Shown here: positions 35,299 through 44,179 of the stretch, one piece after another
How positions within the stretch are numbered: position 1 is the stretch's first letter
How the letters are laid out: every line of letters starts with the position of its first letter
Assembly: GCF_900078365.1 (NCBI RefSeq)
Contig: NZ_LT598653.1
Coordinates: 1,736,001 to 1,800,000 of the forward strand
Source of the DNA: an uncultured Sphingopyxis sp.
GTDB lineage: Bacteria > Pseudomonadota > Alphaproteobacteria > Sphingomonadales > Sphingomonadaceae
Direction: 5' to 3'
Length of the DNA stretch: 64,000 nt
Notes under the pieces: model-generated
Told to the model about the DNA's origin: nothing
What the model saw: the letters and a program-made list of their open reading frames with translations, nothing else
Database searches by the model: none
Translations under genes and position numbers: made by a program

Positions 35299-37650
35299 AT
35301 GAAACAATCTGACATTTTCCGCAGATCATGCTGGCGCCCGCGCTCGCGGATGCGTCCGCTGCTGATCGGCGCGACCTCGCTCATAGGTCTGGCTTGGGCG
35401 AGCGCCGCACAGGCGCAAACGGAGGGACAGGAGGTCGCGCCGCCGAAGGTCGTGCCGACGCTCGATACCAGAGCGGCGGAGATCGCCGCGCCGTTACCGC
35501 CGCCGCCCGAAGCGCAATTGCCCGCCGTCGAACCGATCATCGAGGATGAGGAGTTCGAAAAATCGATCCCGCCAATCAGCGCCGAGGATGACGCCGAACT
35601 CGACCGGCCGCTCGAATCGATCGCCGAATTCGAAAAGCGCCAGGCGGCCGAAGCGGCCAGGCGCGAAGCCGCCGACGCCGAGGAAGGCGAGGGCGCGACC
35701 GCGCAAACTCAACCGCCGCAGGTCGACGGGGTGCCGGTTCCGGCGCTGGCCGACGGCGATGCGGTGGAGGCGATCGGCGATGCGCCGATCAGCGACAGCG
35801 AACTTGCCGCGCCGCTGCCGCCGCTCGAAAATTTCGACGTGGAACCCGTTGAGTTCGCCGAGGCCGAGGACGACAGCGACAATGTCGACCTGTCCTACAC
35901 GGTGCAGGTCAATGGACTGGGCGAGGCCGACGACAGCACCGACATCGACCTCGCCGACCTGTTCGGCGATCTGTCGGCGCTCTACGATGGCGACGGCAAG
36001 GCGGACAATGCGGCGATGATCCGCGCGCGCCTCTCCGCCGACGGCGAACTGATGCAGCGCATCCTCGCGTCCGAAGGCTATTATGACGCGGTCGTCGACA
36101 CGCGCATCGAACGCGGCCCGCGCGAGGAGGGGCAGGAACGCCGGCGCCGGCCGATTACCGCGATCATCGACGTGAAGCCGGGCAAACGCTACACTCTGGC
36201 AGACATCGTCATCGACGCCGATCCGACGATCCCGCCGAACCTGATCGCCGACAATTTCCCGCTCAGCGTGGGCGAGCCGATCGTCGCGCAGCGCATCCAG
36301 GGCGCCGAAGCGGCGATCGCGCTCAAGCTACCCGAGGAGGGCTATCCCTTCGCCAAGGTCGGGCAGCGCGACATATTGCTCGACGGCGCCACGGGCGACG
36401 GCGTTTACACGCTGCCGGTGGACATCGGCAAACGATCGCGCTTCGGCGGCATCGAGACGACGGGCGACCTCGCCTTCGATGCCGAGCATGTCGAAGTGCT
36501 CGCGCGTTTCAAGCGCGGCGACCTTTACGACAGCCGGATGGTCGACGATCTGCGCCAGGCGCTCGTCGCGACCGGCCTCTTCGCGACCGTCGCCGCCGAG
36601 CCGCAGCCGACCGGGGAGAGCGCGGGCGACGACACCGAATATGTGACGATGCTGGTGACCCAGCAGGCGGGGCCGCCGCGCACGCTCGCCGCCAGCGCGG
36701 GCTATGGCACGGGCGAGGGGATAAGGCTGGAGGGCAGCTGGACGCACCGCAACCTGCTGCCGCCCGAAGGCGCCCTGACGTTCCGCGGCGTGCTGGGAAC
36801 GCAGGAGCAGGGGATCGGCGCGACGATGCGCCGATCGAACGCCGGGCGCCGCGACCGCACCTTCGAACTCGCGACCGAAATCACCCGCAGCACCTATGAC
36901 GCGTTCAACGCGATCACGGGCCGTGTCGCGGCGCGCGTCAGCTATGATTCGACGCCGATCTGGCAGAAGAAATTCACCTATGCCTATGGCGTCGAACTGA
37001 TCGCGACGCGCGAGGATGATTATGATTTCGACAAGGGCGAGCGGTCCTATGACTTCTATACGATCCTCGGCCTCACCGGACAGGTCGGGATGGACCGTAC
37101 CGACAGCCTGCTCGATCCGACCAAGGGCTTTCGCGTCACCAGCCTGATCCAGCCCGAAGGCTCGCTCGCCGGGCGCTTCTCGCCCTATGCGCGCCTGCGT
37201 ACCGACATCAGCGGCTATTATCCGGTGACCGACAGCATCGTGCTCGCAGGGCGAGTTCGCGTCGGTTCGATCGTCGGCGCGGCGCGCGAGCGGCTGGCGC
37301 CTTCGCGGCGCTTTTATGCCGGCGGCGGCGGGTCGGTGCGCGGCTTCGGTTATCAGGAACTGGGGCCCAAGGACCCGAACAACGACCCCATCGGCGGCCG
37401 CAGCGTGAACGAAGTGGCGCTCGAAGCGCGCTATCGCTTCGGCAATTTCGGCGTCGTCGGGTTCGTCGATGGCGGGCAGGTCTATCGCTCTTCGGCGCCG
37501 ACCTTCCAGAATCTGCGCTTCGGCGCCGGGATCGGCGCGCGCTATTACACCAATTTCGGGCCGATGCGCTTCGACATTGCGACGCCGATCGGACGCAAGC
37601 CGGGCGAAGCGCGCGTCAGCGTCTATGTCTCGATCGGACAGGCTTTCTGA
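35299..37650 (+). CDS. tamA: Translocation and assembly module outer-membrane protein TamA (Omp85 family)
   Basis: 783 residues. A signal peptide ends near AQA (about residue 39). An unusually long acidic, Pro/Glu/Ala-rich low-complexity stretch (about 40-190) follows, before POTRA-type domains with IIDVKPGKRYTLADIVID (about 290) and the 16-strand barrel part beginning near YGTGEGIRLEGSWTHRNL. The loop motif GGGGSVRGFGYQELG is typical of Omp85, and the chain ends in Phe as barrel proteins do. It works with TamB, whose ATG overlaps its stop, to insert outer-membrane proteins and possibly move lipids. Confidence 0.92.
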   Translation: MKQSDIFRRSCWRPRSRMRPLLIGATSLIGLAWASAAQAQTEGQEVAPPKVVPTLDTRAAEIAAPLPPPPEAQLPAVEPIIEDEEFEKSIPPISAEDDAELDRPLESIAEFEKRQAAEAARREAADAEEGEGATAQTQPPQVDGVPVPALADGDAVEAIGDAPISDSELAAPLPPLENFDVEPVEFAEAEDDSDNVDLSYTVQVNGLGEADDSTDIDLADLFGDLSALYDGDGKADNAAMIRARLSADGELMQRILASEGYYDAVVDTRIERGPREEGQERRRRPITAIIDVKPGKRYTLADIVIDADPTIPPNLIADNFPLSVGEPIVAQRIQGAEAAIALKLPEEGYPFAKVGQRDILLDGATGDGVYTLPVDIGKRSRFGGIETTGDLAFDAEHVEVLARFKRGDLYDSRMVDDLRQALVATGLFATVAAEPQPTGESAGDDTEYVTMLVTQQAGPPRTLAASAGYGTGEGIRLEGSWTHRNLLPPEGALTFRGVLGTQEQGIGATMRRSNAGRRDRTFELATEITRSTYDAFNAITGRVAARVSYDSTPIWQKKFTYAYGVELIATREDDYDFDKGERSYDFYTILGLTGQVGMDRTDSLLDPTKGFRVTSLIQPEGSLAGRFSPYARLRTDISGYYPVTDSIVLAGRVRVGSIVGAARERLAPSRRFYAGGGGSVRGFGYQELGPKDPNNDPIGGRSVNEVALEARYRFGNFGVVGFVDGGQVYRSSAPTFQNLRFGAGIGARYYTNFGPMRFDIATPIGRKPGEARVSVYVSIGQAF

Positions 37651-40600
37651 TGGCCGAGGAGGCGCCTCTCCCCCCGGACGTCGCCGCGCCGCCAAGGCAG
37701 CGGTCGTGGCAGCTGATGGTCCTGCGCTGGATCGGCCTGGGCCTGCTCGGATTGATACTGCTCTTCGCGTTGTTCCTTGTCGGGCTCAACAGCGACGCCG
37801 GACGGCGTTTCGTCGTCACCCAGATCGAGAAATATGAATTCGAAAACGGGATGAAGATCGGCATCGGCCGGCTCGACGGCTCGCTCTATGGCCGGATGGT
37901 CGTCCGCGATTTCACGCTGTCCGATCCCAAGGGTGTCTTCCTGCGTTCACCCGAGCTTCGCATCGACTGGCGGCCCATCCGCTATCTCGCCAATCACATC
38001 GATGTCCGCTCGGCGACGGCGGAGACGCTGGTGATGGAGAAGATCCCTGCGTTCAAGCCGGTGCCCGATACCGGCGAGCCGCTGCTGCCCGATCTCGATA
38101 TCGACGTCGGGTTGCTCCGCGTCGATCGTTTCGTTTTCGAGCCGGCGGTTGCGGGCGAACGGCGCGTCGCGACATTGAACGGCAAGGTCGCAATCGCCGA
38201 TCGCCGGGCACAGGTCAGCGCCAATGCGGAAACGCTGGGCCGTGGCGGCGAGGGCGATAGGCTGAAGCTCGTCCTCGATGCAGTGCCCGAACAGAACCGG
38301 CTCATGGTCGCGCTCGACCTCACCGCGCCCCAAGGCGGCGTGCTCGCGGCGATGGGCGGGTTTGCGGAACCGCTGACGGCGAAGCTGGCCGGGCGCGGCG
38401 ACTGGAAGGCGTGGAACGGCAATTTGACCGCCAATCTCGGCACCGCGCCGCTCGCCCGCGTCGCACTGACGGGGCGCGACGGAACCTTCTCCGCCAAGGG
38501 GACGGCGCAGGCTTCGCGGCTGCTGACCGGGCCGGCGGCCGAATTACTGGGTACCGAAACCGCGATCGACCTCACCGCCCGGCTGCAGGAGCGCAAGGCC
38601 GCGATCGACGGACGGCTTTCGTCGGATGCGGCGCATCTCGGGATCAGCGGCGGGCTCGATCTCGGCGCGAACCGCTTCGAGGGGCTGCAATTCGCGGCCA
38701 ATGTCCTGAAGCCAAGCGCGATCGCCCCCGCCGTGCGCGCCAGCGGTCTGCGCGCGACGGCAACGCTCGATGGCGAATTCGCGCTGCCGACCGTCGATTA
38801 TCAGGCGAACGCGAACAGCCTCGCGGTCAACGACATCATCGTCGAGCGGCTGAGCCTCGCGGGCAAGGCGCGCGTCGCTGCCGACCAGATCGTAATTCCC
38901 GTCGAGGGCCGCGCCGCGCGGATACGCGGGCTCGATACGGTCGCGGGCGGGACATTGGTGCAGGTGCGGCTCGACGGCGATCTCGCGTACGCTGGCGGGC
39001 GCATCCTCAGCGACAATCTGCGCCTCCGCTCGCCGCGCATCGACGCGAAGGCGATCCTGATCGCCGATCTCAACAAGGGGTTCTACACGGGCGCGATCGA
39101 CGGGCGGATCAACGATTACCGCGTCGAAAGCGTCGGCATCTTTGACATCGACACCGATGCAGACCTCAAGACCGCGCCGCGCGGCGGGTTCGAAATTGTC
39201 GGCAACGTTCGCGCGCGCTCGACGCGATTGTTCAACTCTGGCGTCCGTGACTTCCTCGGCGGCAATGCGACCGCGTCGAGCGCCGTGCGCTATGGCACCG
39301 ACGGCATCGTCCGCTTCTCCGGCCTCCGCCTGTCGGCACCGCGCCTGCGCATCACCGGCGGGCAGGGGAGCTATGCGCCGAACGGACAGATCCGGCTGAC
39401 CGCGCGCGCAAATTCGACCGATTATGGCCCGATCGGCGTCCAGCTCGCCGGAACGATCAGCGATCCGCGCGCGGTGGTGACCGCCGAGCGGCCCGGGCTT
39501 GGTATCGGGCTCGCCAACCTCGTCGCGCGCGTGAACGGCGCGCCGAACGGCTATCGCCTCGCGGCGACGGGCGACACCGACTATGGGCCGCTGTCGGCCG
39601 ACGTCGTGCTGCTGATGGCGGCGGGACCGCTGACGATCGATGTCGAGCGCGGCGACCTCGCGGGCATCGGGTTCAACGGCCGCCTCGTGCAGAGCGAGGC
39701 CGGCCCCTTTACCGGCCAGCTCAACGCGTCGGGGCAGGGGCTCGGCGGTCTCGTCCGTCTGAGCGCGGCGGGCCAGTATCAGACGGCCGCGATCAATGTC
39801 CGTGCGAATGATGTTGTGCTTCCCGGGCCAGCCAACCTCGCGGTCGGTTCGGCGATCGTTGACGCCGACGTCACCCTTTACGACCAGCCGCATATCGTCG
39901 CCGACATCCAGATCGCCGATACACAGATCCGCGACTATGACATCGCCGTCGGGCGCGTGAAGATCGATTATCGCAACGGCAGCGGCAAGGCGCAGGCGCT
40001 GGTCGAGGGGACGAGCGGCGTCCCCTTCCGCATCGCCGCGAATGCTGATCTAACGCCCGAACTCTGGCGCGCGTCGGTGCAGGGACGAGCGACGGGGATC
40101 AATTTCCGCACGACTTCGCCCGCGCGCATCATTCCGGGCGCCGATGGTTATGAATTGCTGCCCACGACGGTCAATCTGGGTCGGGGCAGCAGCGCGCGCA
40201 TCGCGGGCCGCTTTGGCGACGGCATTCTGCTCCAGAGCCGGCTCGAGCGCGTCAACATGGCGATCCTCAACGCCGTCTATCCCGACATGGGGCTCGGCGG
40301 GCGGGCGACGGGCAGCCTCGATTTCGAGCAGGCGAATTCCGACGCTTTCCCGCGCGCCGACGCGCGGCTGACAATCACCGGCTTCACGCGCACCACCGCG
40401 GCGTCGGTCAGCCAGCCGGTTGACGTCAATTTCGCCGGCAAGCTGCTCGCCGACGGCGGCGAGGCGCGCGCGGTGATGCGCAAGCGGGGGAGCGTCATCG
40501 GCCGGGTGCAGGCCTCGCTGCGCCCGCTCGGGCCCAGCGCGGGCGGCTGGACCGAACGGCTGATGGCGGCGCCGCTCGGCGGCGGCATTCGCTACAACGG

Positions 40601-41879
40601 CCCCGCCGACACGCTCTATTCCTTCTTCGGTCCCGCTGACCAGCATGTGGCGGGGCCGGTCGCCGTCGCCGCCGATTTCAGCTGCAGCGTCGCCGACCCC
40701 TGCCTTAATGGTGTGGTGCGCGGCAAGGACATGACCTACGAGAACCAGACTTATGGCACCAAGCTGACGAATATCGTCGTGAACGGTCGCTTCACGGGCA
40801 ACCGGCTGGAAATAGAGGAGCTGACCGCAAAGGCCGGCGACGGCACGCTTCAGGCAAAAGGCTTCGTCAGCCTCGCTTCGGCTGATGGTTATCCGATGAA
40901 TATCGCGGTGACGCTCGACAACGCCCGCCTTGCGCGGAGCGAGAATATCGCGGCGCGCGCGACCGGCAATCTGACGCTCGAAAAGGTCGCGGGGCAGGCC
41001 GCGCTGCTGTCAGGCAGCCTGCGCCTTCCGGAGACGCGTTACCGCATCGTGCGCGAAGGCGCAGCCCAAGTGCCGGTGCTGACCGGCGTGCGCCGCAAGC
41101 CCCCCGCCGGGCGCCAGCGGATCAGCGGCGACGGGCTCGCCGCGGTCGGCGGCAGCCTGTTCGACCTCATCCGCCTCGACATCGCGCTGAAGGCGCCCGA
41201 CGAAATCTATGTCTCGGGCATGGGGCTCGAATCCGAATGGAGCGCCGACATCGTGCTGCGCGGCACGACGCAGGCGCCGCAGGTGACCGGCGAGATCGAG
41301 CTGGTGCGCGGCACGCTCGGCTTCGCGGGCCGCTCGTTCGAGCTTCAGGAGGGCCGGGTGACCTTCCCGACCGGCGATGCCTTCGACCCCGCGATCCGGC
41401 TGATCGCCGACGACACGATCGAAACGGTGACGGTGACCGTCAGCGTGACCGGGCGCGCGAGCAATCCGCAGGTCGCCTTCTCGAGCGTTCCGGGCCTGCC
41501 GCAGGACGAGATCGTCTCGCGCATCCTGTTCGGCGATTCGATCACGACGCTGTCGCCGTTGCAGGCGGTCCAGCTTGCTGCCTCGCTCAACACGCTGAGC
41601 AGCGGGGGCGGCGGCCTGAGCCCGCTCGGGGCGCTCCAGTCGGCGACGGGGATCGACCGGCTGCGCGTGCTTGGACCCGACGATACGGTCGGGCGCGGCG
41701 CGGCGCTCGCCGCCGGGCAATATATCACCAAGGACATCTATTTGGAGGTGATCACCGACGCGCGCGGCTATACCGCGACCCAGCTCGAGATCAGCCTGAC
41801 ACGGGCGCTGTCGCTGCTCAGCCAGGCGGGCGGGTCGGGGCAGTCGAACCTCTCGATCCGCTATCGCAAGGATTATTGA
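37650..41879 (+). CDS. tamB: Translocation and assembly module inner-membrane protein TamB (DUF490)
   Basis: 1409 residues. One N-terminal membrane helix (about 20-42) is followed by a very long beta-strand-rich periplasmic part of the AsmA/TamB bridge type. The conserved C-terminal TamB domain shows GFAGRSFELQEGRVTFPTGDAFDP, SSVPGLPQDEIVSRILFG and AAGQYITKDIYLEVITDARGYTATQLEISLTRALSL. The last residues pair with TamA in the family. It shares one base with tamA's stop (TGATGG) and its own stop overlaps the next lipoprotein start, so the three form an operon. Confidence 0.93.
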   Translation: MAEEAPLPPDVAAPPRQRSWQLMVLRWIGLGLLGLILLFALFLVGLNSDAGRRFVVTQIEKYEFENGMKIGIGRLDGSLYGRMVVRDFTLSDPKGVFLRSPELRIDWRPIRYLANHIDVRSATAETLVMEKIPAFKPVPDTGEPLLPDLDIDVGLLRVDRFVFEPAVAGERRVATLNGKVAIADRRAQVSANAETLGRGGEGDRLKLVLDAVPEQNRLMVALDLTAPQGGVLAAMGGFAEPLTAKLAGRGDWKAWNGNLTANLGTAPLARVALTGRDGTFSAKGTAQASRLLTGPAAELLGTETAIDLTARLQERKAAIDGRLSSDAAHLGISGGLDLGANRFEGLQFAANVLKPSAIAPAVRASGLRATATLDGEFALPTVDYQANANSLAVNDIIVERLSLAGKARVAADQIVIPVEGRAARIRGLDTVAGGTLVQVRLDGDLAYAGGRILSDNLRLRSPRIDAKAILIADLNKGFYTGAIDGRINDYRVESVGIFDIDTDADLKTAPRGGFEIVGNVRARSTRLFNSGVRDFLGGNATASSAVRYGTDGIVRFSGLRLSAPRLRITGGQGSYAPNGQIRLTARANSTDYGPIGVQLAGTISDPRAVVTAERPGLGIGLANLVARVNGAPNGYRLAATGDTDYGPLSADVVLLMAAGPLTIDVERGDLAGIGFNGRLVQSEAGPFTGQLNASGQGLGGLVRLSAAGQYQTAAINVRANDVVLPGPANLAVGSAIVDADVTLYDQPHIVADIQIADTQIRDYDIAVGRVKIDYRNGSGKAQALVEGTSGVPFRIAANADLTPELWRASVQGRATGINFRTTSPARIIPGADGYELLPTTVNLGRGSSARIAGRFGDGILLQSRLERVNMAILNAVYPDMGLGGRATGSLDFEQANSDAFPRADARLTITGFTRTTAASVSQPVDVNFAGKLLADGGEARAVMRKRGSVIGRVQASLRPLGPSAGGWTERLMAAPLGGGIRYNGPADTLYSFFGPADQHVAGPVAVAADFSCSVADPCLNGVVRGKDMTYENQTYGTKLTNIVVNGRFTGNRLEIEELTAKAGDGTLQAKGFVSLASADGYPMNIAVTLDNARLARSENIAARATGNLTLEKVAGQAALLSGSLRLPETRYRIVREGAAQVPVLTGVRRKPPAGRQRISGDGLAAVGGSLFDLIRLDIALKAPDEIYVSGMGLESEWSADIVLRGTTQAPQVTGEIELVRGTLGFAGRSFELQEGRVTFPTGDAFDPAIRLIADDTIETVTVTVSVTGRASNPQVAFSSVPGLPQDEIVSRILFGDSITTLSPLQAVQLAASLNTLSSGGGGLSPLGALQSATGIDRLRVLGPDDTVGRGAALAAGQYITKDIYLEVITDARGYTATQLEISLTRALSLLSQAGGSGQSNLSIRYRKDY

Positions 41880-42094
41880 TGCGCGCCGCCCTCCTGCTCA
41901 TGCCGCTGCTGCTCCTTGCTGCCTGCAAGGACGAACCCAACTTCGATACGCGCTACGACAAGGCGGCGAAGGAGATAGACGCGCGCGCAAAGGCGATGGA
42001 TGCCGACATCGCCGAGGCGGAGAAGGCGGCCGCGGCGAAGGGCTTGCAAGGTGAGCCCAAGCCGTCTAACCCGCTCCCGTCATCTGGGGAGTAG
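41879..42094 (+). CDS. Small lipoprotein, 71 residues
   Basis: Starts in the TamB stop (TGATG). The signal MRAALLLMPLLLLAACKD has lipobox LAAC with Cys16 as the lipid site. The mature part is about 55 residues, highly charged and helical (KAAKEIDARAKAMDADIAEAEKAAAAKG), likely a short coiled coil. No family recognised. Its stop codon TAG lies inside the first conserved block (GGGGAGTAG) of the riboswitch downstream. Coupling to tamAB suggests an envelope role. Confidence 0.75.
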   Translation: MRAALLLMPLLLLAACKDEPNFDTRYDKAAKEIDARAKAMDADIAEAEKAAAAKGLQGEPKPSNPLPSSGE

Positions 42095-42264
42095 CCAGCC
42101 GTCCTTCGGGACGGGCCGCCGCGTCAACATACTTGGCCGAGAGGTCATGGTGCGGTGGAAGCGGGAGACCGCTTGGGCGAGACCAATGGCATCGACCTCC
42201 GTCCGGGCCGGGCGGCGGGTTCGATGTCCGTTGGAATCGCAAGCCGCCCGGCCCCGGAGTCATC
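42084..42264 (+). promoter_or_regulatory. yybP-ykoY (manganese) riboswitch upstream of a GDT1-family Mn transporter gene
   Basis: The leader contains the hallmark 5' block GGGGAGTAGCC (42087-42097), then GCGTCAACATACTTGG (about 42121-42136) and GGGCGAGACCAATGGC (about 42175-42190), the conserved blocks of this Mn2+-sensing aptamer in proteobacteria. Between aptamer and gene is a strong hairpin with perfect 12-bp arms at 42205-42216 and 42243-42254. The ribosome site GGAG (42256-42259) lies immediately after it, so the switch probably controls translation start or termination. The aptamer's 5' edge overlaps the end of the lipoprotein gene. Confidence 0.85.
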
Positions 42265-42837
42265 ATGGAAGCCCTGTTCACATCGACCGCAATCGTCGCG
42301 CTCGCCGAAATCGGCGACAAGACGCAGCTGCTCGCGATTCTGCTCGCGACGCGGTTCAGCCGTCCGTTGCCAATCATATTTGGTATCCTCATCGCGACGC
42401 TCGCCAATCACGCCCTCGCGGCGCTGCTCGGTGCGTCGGCCGCCGCCTTTCTCGACAGTCCGGTCTTTCGCTATGCGATCGGTGCTTCGTTTATCGCGAT
42501 GGCGGCGTGGACGCTGATCCCCGATACTTTTGACGACGACGAAGCGCCGAAGCCGCGTTTCGGGGCGTTCCTGACCACGCTCGTCGCCTTTTTCCTCGTC
42601 GAGATGGGCGACAAGACCCAGGTCGCAACGATCGCGCTCGGGGCGCAATATCACGACGTCGTCGCGGTCACCGCGGGCACGACGCTCGGCATGATGATCG
42701 CCAATGTGCCGGCGATCTTCCTCGGTCACGAACTGCTGAAGCGCGTCGACCTCGCGAAAGTCCGTCTCGTCGCCGCCGGCCTGTTCCTCGTGATCGGTTT
42801 GTGGGTGCTCGTGCAAACCGCGGGGTGGCTCGGCTAA
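42265..42837 (+). CDS. TMEM165/GDT1 family membrane protein, probable Mn2+ exporter
   Basis: 190 residues, about six membrane helices in two repeated halves. Each half carries the family motif E-x-G-D-K-T: EIGDKT at 15-20 and EMGDKT at 113-118. Members move Mn2+ or Ca2+ against H+; bacterial ones export manganese. The Mn riboswitch in front supports manganese as the substrate. ATG 42265 is right after the leader's GGAG; the frame is open upstream only because it runs through the riboswitch. Confidence 0.9.
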   Translation: MEALFTSTAIVALAEIGDKTQLLAILLATRFSRPLPIIFGILIATLANHALAALLGASAAAFLDSPVFRYAIGASFIAMAAWTLIPDTFDDDEAPKPRFGAFLTTLVAFFLVEMGDKTQVATIALGAQYHDVVAVTAGTTLGMMIANVPAIFLGHELLKRVDLAKVRLVAAGLFLVIGLWVLVQTAGWLG

Positions 42838-42855
42838 AAGCGGGCCCTTCAGGAT

Positions 42856-42933
42856 CGTCATCCCGGCGAAGGCCGGGATCTCGACCTTGCCTTCCAACGC
42901 ACCGGCGAGATCCCGGCCTTCGCCGGGATGACG
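42856..42933. repeat. Inverted pair of GAAG-loop hairpins (REP/BIME-like)
   Basis: Two perfectly complementary 28-nt arms (42856-42883 and 42906-42933). Each arm folds alone as ATCCCGGC-GAAG-GCCGGGAT. The pair lies between convergent genes and can terminate either. A second element of the same plan with compensating base changes is at 58,994-59,071. Confidence 0.85.
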
Positions 42934-42982
42934 AGATGGGGAAGGCGGCGCTCCGGTCTAGCCCGATCAAGAGCGAGGGGGT

Positions 42983-43999
42983 TTAGTCCGAGTTGCGCCC
43001 CGCGAGCGTGCGTTCGAAATTCCAGCTCGATGCGCACATCGCGTCGAGACCGCGCTCGGCCTTCCAGCCCAGTTCGCGCGCGGCGCGGTCGGGGCTGGCG
43101 AAACAGCTCGCGACATCGCCGTCGCGGCGCGGGGCGATGCGATAGGGGACGCGGACGCCGTTCACGCGCTCGAACGCCTTGACCATGTCGAGCACCGAAT
43201 AGCCTTGGCCCGTGCCGAGGTTCCAGATCGACAGCGGCTCGTCGTTCTTCGCGATCGCTTCGAGCGCGGCGACATGGCCGTCGGCGAGGTCGACGACATG
43301 GATATAATCGCGAACGCCGGTGCCGTCGGGCGTGTCGTAATCGGCGCCGAAAACCGACAGTTCACCTAGCCGTCCGGCGGCAACGCGGCTGATGAAGGGC
43401 ATCAGGTTGTTCGGAACGCCGTTCGGATTCTCGCCGATCAACCCGCTGTCATGCGCACCGACGGGATTGAAATAGCGCAGTATCGCGATGCGCCATTCGG
43501 GATCGGCGGCGGCGACGTCGGCGAGCATCTCCTCGATCATCAGCTTGGTGCGGCCATAGGGGTTGGTCGCCGATGTCGGGTGGTTCTCGTCGAGCGGCAG
43601 ATATTGCGGCTGGCCATAGACGGTCGCGCTCGACGAGAAGACGAGCGTCCTGGTCCTGCAATCGGCCATCGCTTCGAGCAGCGACAAGGTGCCCCGGACA
43701 TTATTGTCGTAATATTTCATGGGCTCGGCGACCGATTCGCCGACCGCCTTCAGCCCGGCGAAATGGATCACGGCTTCGATCGCATGGTTCCGCAGCACTT
43801 CGCGCAGCGCGTCGCCGTCGCGGATGTCGCCGGTGACGAGCGGTACCGCCTGGCCCGTGATCGCCTCGATCCGTTCCATGACCGCCGGATCGCTGTTCGA
43901 CAGATTGTCGAAGCAGACGACGTGGTGCCCGGCCGATACTAGCGGTGCGGCGACATGGCTTCCGATATAGCCGGCGCCGCCCGTCAGCAGAATGTTCAT
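42983..43999 (-). CDS. galE: UDP-glucose 4-epimerase
   Basis: Interconverts UDP-glucose and UDP-galactose. 338 residues, the standard size. NAD site GGAGYIGSH (7-15), HFAGLKAVGESVAEP, catalytic SSSATVYG and NPYGRTK (the Tyr-x3-Lys pair), RYFNPVGAHDSGLIGE and VRDYIHVVDLADGH are all as in GalE. It supplies UDP-Gal for the polysaccharide. It stands alone, convergent with the Mn transporter and divergent from the sigma-factor gene. Confidence 0.95.
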   Translation of the reverse strand: MNILLTGGAGYIGSHVAAPLVSAGHHVVCFDNLSNSDPAVMERIEAITGQAVPLVTGDIRDGDALREVLRNHAIEAVIHFAGLKAVGESVAEPMKYYDNNVRGTLSLLEAMADCRTRTLVFSSSATVYGQPQYLPLDENHPTSATNPYGRTKLMIEEMLADVAAADPEWRIAILRYFNPVGAHDSGLIGENPNGVPNNLMPFISRVAAGRLGELSVFGADYDTPDGTGVRDYIHVVDLADGHVAALEAIAKNDEPLSIWNLGTGQGYSVLDMVKAFERVNGVRVPYRIAPRRDGDVASCFASPDRAARELGWKAERGLDAMCASSWNFERTLAGRNSD

Positions 44000-44089
44000 G
44001 CCTTGCCCGTCTCCATTCGTGCGTCGTCGTTCGAGCGGACGCCTATTCTATTGGGACCGCCCTGCCAAATCCTTGCTGCCCGTTTCGGC

Positions 44090-44115
44090 GTAACTTTCAC
44101 ACCCTTTCCCGCGAA
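44090..44115 (+). promoter_or_regulatory. Likely ECF (SigF-type) promoter of the sigma / anti-sigma pair
   Basis: GTAACT at 44090-44095 and CGAA at 44112-44115 are separated by exactly 16 bases, about 65 bp before the sigma-factor start. Caulobacter SigF, partner of NrsF, uses a promoter of the form GTAACC-N16-CGAA, so this fits autoregulation by the downstream sigma factor. Confidence 0.6.
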
Positions 44116-44179
44116 CCCACAATTGATGCTATTCTGCATCGCCCTTTCGAAGAGAGTTGCCCGTGCTAGGATGCGCGCA

